Source of the DNA: Prosapia bicincta
Lineage: Eukaryota; Arthropoda; Insecta; Hemiptera; Cercopidae
Direction: 5' to 3'
DNA length: 64,000 nt
Assembly: GCA_036971475.1 (NCBI GenBank)
Contig: JBAIZL010000006.1
Location: forward strand, 8,783,156-8,847,155
The notes under the pieces: model-generated
What the model saw: the letters and a program-made list of their open reading frames with translations, nothing else
Told to the model about the DNA's origin: nothing
Databases searched by the model: none
Part shown: positions 60,630 to 64,000 of the stretch, one piece after another
Position numbering within the stretch: the first letter of the stretch is position 1
How the letters are laid out: each line of letters starts with the position of its first letter
Position numbers and translations under genes: made by a program

Positions 60630-60762
60630 ATATATAAATTTCCTGATTAATTGTAAATGTTACAATTAATTTTCATTTCTGATGATGTTGGTACTGTTTA
60701 CCAACGAAAAGCTTTGGATATAAATTAATAAATATTCTTGTATTTGAATAACCTATGTTGCT

Positions 60763-60790
<28 letters not shown>
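60630..60790 (+). mobile_element. Family A PLE-like element with (TA)n
   Basis: Contains a complete plus-strand ribozyme motif and the downstream arm AAATATTCTTGTATTTGAAT shared with 8.25 kb. The short upstream TTGTAAATGTTACAATTA forms a small hairpin. (TA)n follows at 60764-60787. Confidence 0.65.
60675..60719 (+). ncRNA. Hammerhead ribozyme motif, type I, family A
   Basis: Stem I AUUU/GGAU with two G.U pairs, core CUGAUGA (60679-60685), extra U, helix II GUUGGUA/UACCAAC (seven perfect pairs), GAA 60706-60708, palindromic helix III AAGCUU 60709-60714, U 60715. The core is intact. Confidence 0.75.
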
Positions 60791-60793
<3 letters not shown>

Positions 60794-60794
60794 T

Positions 60795-61600
60795 TCATAT
60801 TTTCAATCGCTAATAAAACATATTTTATTCATCCAATCAAACTCAAATATATTTTTTTAACTTGTAGTGGATGACAATTAATGTTAATACAATTTATTCA
60901 TACATAATCAAATTTAATGAAATAATTTTAGTTAAACATGGATGGGAGGAAAACTTTTCACAAAAGGGTCGAGGTATGCAATTTAGCTATTTCGTTACAT
61001 TTGCCTTATAATACGTGATAACATATCATTTCACAAAACAGCTGACTTAATATGTTTAGATTTTATTCTTTACGAGCTAATAACCAGTTCGATCGGTCAA
61101 AGAAGCCGTGAGATAAAGTTGCTGTACAAAATCTACCTAATAAGTGGGATAAAATTTTAAAATTCTATTTTTAGGCTACTATTGAGTCATATAATACGGT
61201 ATAAAAATCTCACAAATACTGGACATGTGGGAATAATCCAGATATGCTTTAAAGTTGAACTTCAATAAAACAGAGTGATAAAACCATACTTTTTTTATAT
61301 CTTGAGCTAAGTTTAACAAAAATCGTGCTAAAATTATTTTGGTTGTATACATAAACGCAGAATTTAACAGGCTCTAATTAATGGTGAGAATAGCTTTATT
61401 CTAGCACGAATTTTTCGCTTGTAGTTAAAGCTCAAACTCAGGAGTCCATAATTTGTGTTGTAGAATATGAGATAGAACAGCTGTTCAAATGTATAGACTA
61501 TGTTACATTATTAACTGTAATTATTTATTAAAAAGTAACTAAAATAATTTTTTTTTCGTTGACCTAAGTAAAAATAAATTATGAACTTTTCTTACATCAC
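60795..61600 (-). mobile_element. SINE-like repeat, type 1, split by unknown insert
   Basis: Hairpin module from 60798 and 5' module to about 61050 (ACAAAACAGCTGACTTAATA). It resumes at about 61450 (AGATAGAACAGCTGTTCAAA) and ends at the GTTGACCTAAGTAAAAA phrase near 61575. About 390 bp of unassigned DNA (61055-61445) separates the parts. Confidence 0.5.
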
Positions 61601-62249
61601 GTGTTTATTATTTCACTAAACATTTTATTAGGTATTTTTTTATTGTTTTGATTCACCAGAAGAAAACTTTCGTTATCTTATTCTTTGCTTTTGTTTTACC
61701 TTCCTAGTGGCATTTATCTCTTGTCCCTCTTCCGCTCTCGACAATATAGTGCGAGAGCCATCACGGTCAGATTGAAAGCATCCCCCGTTACAGCCTCTAT
61801 GGGCTGTAGTATTTGGAACAAAACCCCTAAATCATTTCATAACGTTCAGTGTACAAGGTATCTTTATATAACATACAGTATATGTATCTGTGACTTTTAT
61901 AAACGAATTCACTTCGTGAACGTTCGCAAATTACATTTTCTACTACACGCTCAAAGCGAAAATTCAAATTGAAATTTCTTTCAACTGTGAAATACCTAAG
62001 CTTAATAAATTTCGCTCTAGGAAAGCATGAACTTTCTCACAATGGGAGCTCTCGAGCCTGCAAATCCTTGATTCAATTAGAGATATGTATAGCGGGAGGC
62101 TGATTCCATTACAAATCCTTCCCGAATACTCCAACTTTGCTAATCTCTGGAGTAAACTCGTTTATCTGTTATCTTATTTAATTGTCAATAGCAACCAAAC
62201 TTGGAATTATTTTTCAAAAAACGTTTTCCAAGATGTAAAAGTTTTTGTT
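61601..62249. other. No recognised gene
   Basis: Open frames 61685-61972 and 62085-62327 show no recognisable motifs. The second runs into the SINE-like repeat. Confidence 0.4.
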
Positions 62250-62670
62250 AATTTTTCCAATTTCTTCTATGATCTCACCTATCCTAACATAAATCTTGTT
62301 TCTATATATCAAATTTTCAACCATTAATAAAAAATACTTTTTATTCATCCACTCAAGTTCAAATACATTTTTTTTAATTTTAGTGGATAACACTTTATGT
62401 TAATAATTTTTTTCAAATATTATTTATTTTTTTAATTTTATATGAGAGGGAATTTTATCACACAAGGGGCAAGGTATGCAATTTAGTTATTCATTATTTT
62501 GGCCTAAAATAAGTGATAACATATGATTTCGTAAAACAGCTGATTTTATGTTATGGGTTATGTGGTAGAACAGCTGTTTTAACGTATAGGTTATGTTACT
62601 TTATTTACATTAATTGTAGTTATTTAATAAAATTTTCTTTGTTAACTTAATTAGGAATTGATTTTTAACT
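62250..62670 (-). mobile_element. SINE-like repeat, type 1
   Basis: Tip CCAATTTCTTCTATGATC, TTCAACCATTAATAAAAAAT, hairpin module (CATCCACTCAAGTTC and TTTTAGTGGATAACAC), 5' module with AACAGCTGATTTTATG and AACAGCTGTTTTAACG, ending TTAGGAATTGATT. Confidence 0.65.
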
Positions 62671-62881
62671 TTTTTTCTGCTTCTACAGTATTACTTGTTT
62701 TTAATTTGTCCCTAGTTAAGGTTAATTTTGTTTATATTACTTGTTTAAAATTGATGATATTTTTTTATCGTTGCAAAAACTGTGCTAACGTTACATGTTA
62801 CATTACGTTGTTCATAGTTGGTCATTTTAAAACGGTAGTTACTTTGAAGTTTCTTGATGTAATCATCTTGAATTCACTGAT

Positions 62882-63678
62882 TAAACTAATTTTACACTAC
62901 TTAACTAAGTGAATACGTAATTGCTTACTTGCTGACGCGTTTCAAAACGATCGTTCCTTTTACGAAGCTAACCCTCTACTCCGTAATTGCTTACTTGCTG
63001 ACGCGTTTCAAAACGATCGTTCCTTTTACGAAGCTAACCCTCTACTCCGTAATTGCTTACTTGCTGACGCGTTTCAAAACGATCGTTCCTTTTACGAAGC
63101 TAACCCTCTACTCCGTAATTGCTTACTTGCTGACGCGTTTCAAAACGATCGTTCCTTTTACGAAGCTAACCCTCTACTCCGTAATTGCTTACTTGCTGAC
63201 GCGTTTCAAAACGATCGTTCCTTTCACGAAGTTAACCCTCTACTCCGTAATTGCTTACTTGCTGACGCGTTTCAAAACGATCGTTCCTTTTACGAAGCTA
63301 AGCCTCTACTCCGTAATTGCTTACTTGCTGACGCGTTTCAAAACGATCGTTCCTTTTACGAAGTTAACCCTCTACTCCGTAATTGCTTACTTGCTGACGC
63401 GTTTCAAAACGATCGTTCCTTTTACGAAGCTAACCCTCTACTCCGTAATTGCTTACTTGCTGACGCGTTTCAAAACGATCGTTCCTTTTACGAAGCTAAC
63501 CCTCTACTCCGTAATTGCTTACTTGCTGACGCGTTTCAAAACGATCGTTCCTTTTACGAAGCTAACCCTCTACTGTGTGAGTAGAGGGTTAGCTTCGTAG
63601 AAGGAACGATCGTTTTGAAACGCGTCAGCAAGTAAGCAATTACGTATTCACTTAGTTAAGTAGTGTAAAATTAGTTTA
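62882..63678. repeat. 66-bp satellite array closed by an inverted copy (family D)
   Basis: Ten tandem 66-bp units (62917-63574) with GTAATTGCTTACTTGCTGAC, GCGTTTCAAAACGATCGTTC and GAAGCTAACCCTCTAC. One inverted unit follows at 63580-63640, and then the inverted left flank ending ACTAACTTAAG-type sequence near 63678. The left flank TAATTTTACACTACTTAACT at 62889 is its mirror. A 223-codon frame arises because 66 is a multiple of three and is not a gene. On the minus strand each unit keeps a hammerhead-like layout with degenerate core (GCU stem I, GAA, helix III ACGCGU, C). Confidence 0.9.
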
Positions 63679-63679
63679 G

Positions 63680-64000
63680 GGTAGTTACTTTAATCTTTTT
63701 TCATGTCATCTTTTTGTTTCTCTCTATATTTTCTTTGTTATTTATCTAAATCAATCTATTCTACTGCCATTTTTATTCAGGAAAACATTTGCCTATTTGC
63801 CATCTACAAGCATATACAGGTAGCACCGTGTTGTCTATAACTTGAATGACGCACACACATTTCCAAACTTGTTAATTTGAAATACAAACGCTTATTTCAC
63901 TGCCTTCGTACATGGGTTTCTCCAGTGGTTATCTGTTGGAAAGGCAATTTTACAGAGAGAATATTTTATCACACGGTTAATCTAAACAATTTGTTGACGA
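63680..64000. other. No recognised gene
   Basis: AT-rich DNA to the window end. Nothing assigned. Confidence 0.5.

Noticed and set aside
62929..63600. A 223-codon repeated open frame
   Set aside because: Product of a 66-bp satellite whose length is a multiple of three.

Overview
The window looks like nuclear DNA of an animal, most likely an arthropod. It is AT-rich, full of (TA)n microsatellites and satellite arrays, and every coding remnant I can recognise belongs to a transposable element: a ZBED5/GTF2IRD2-like hAT transposase, Penelope-like retroelement (PLE) pieces, the end of a non-LTR reverse transcriptase and a Tc1/IS630-like transposase. No intact host gene can be supported. One possible terminal exon lies at 50291-50389. 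The species cannot be named from this sequence alone.

Layout. 1.3-3.4 kb is a 45-bp minisatellite. 4-9 kb holds modular SINE-like repeats and small palindromic elements embedded in (TA)n. 11.9-14.0 kb is a dead hAT element. 15.5-17.5 kb is a nest: a PLE fragment and a palindromic element sit in or beside SINE-like repeats. 19.4-25.7 kb is a (GT)n tract followed by about 40 copies of a 147-149-bp satellite. 27-33.8 kb holds more SINE-like and palindromic elements plus a roughly 155-bp satellite (29.1-30.7 kb). 36.9-42.2 kb has PLE terminal repeats, a PLE C-terminus with its promoter-bearing end, and a non-LTR fragment. 45.3-46.2 kb has a Tc1-like fragment and a near-perfect palindrome. 49.5-50.4 kb holds a tandem duplication and the possible exon. 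57.8-58.8 kb is a 43-bp satellite. 59.5-62.7 kb has further SINE-like copies, and 62.9-63.7 kb a 66-bp satellite closed by an inverted copy.

Main result. Many small (about 120-380 bp) palindromic elements carry, in one or both arms, the core of a type I hammerhead ribozyme: CUGANGA, an extra U, a helix II whose sequence varies but stays paired, GAA, a self-complementary helix III, a UH cleavage dinucleotide, and a covarying stem I. At least four sequence families keep this layout with different helices. One copy (15468-16439) encloses a decayed PLE N-terminal coding region between two inverted ribozyme arms. This ties the set to PLEs, whose terminal repeats are known to carry such ribozymes. 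The elements therefore look like short, probably non-autonomous PLE derivatives. Three have visible target-site duplications of 11-13 bp, and several sit in the internal TA stretch of SINE-like repeats.
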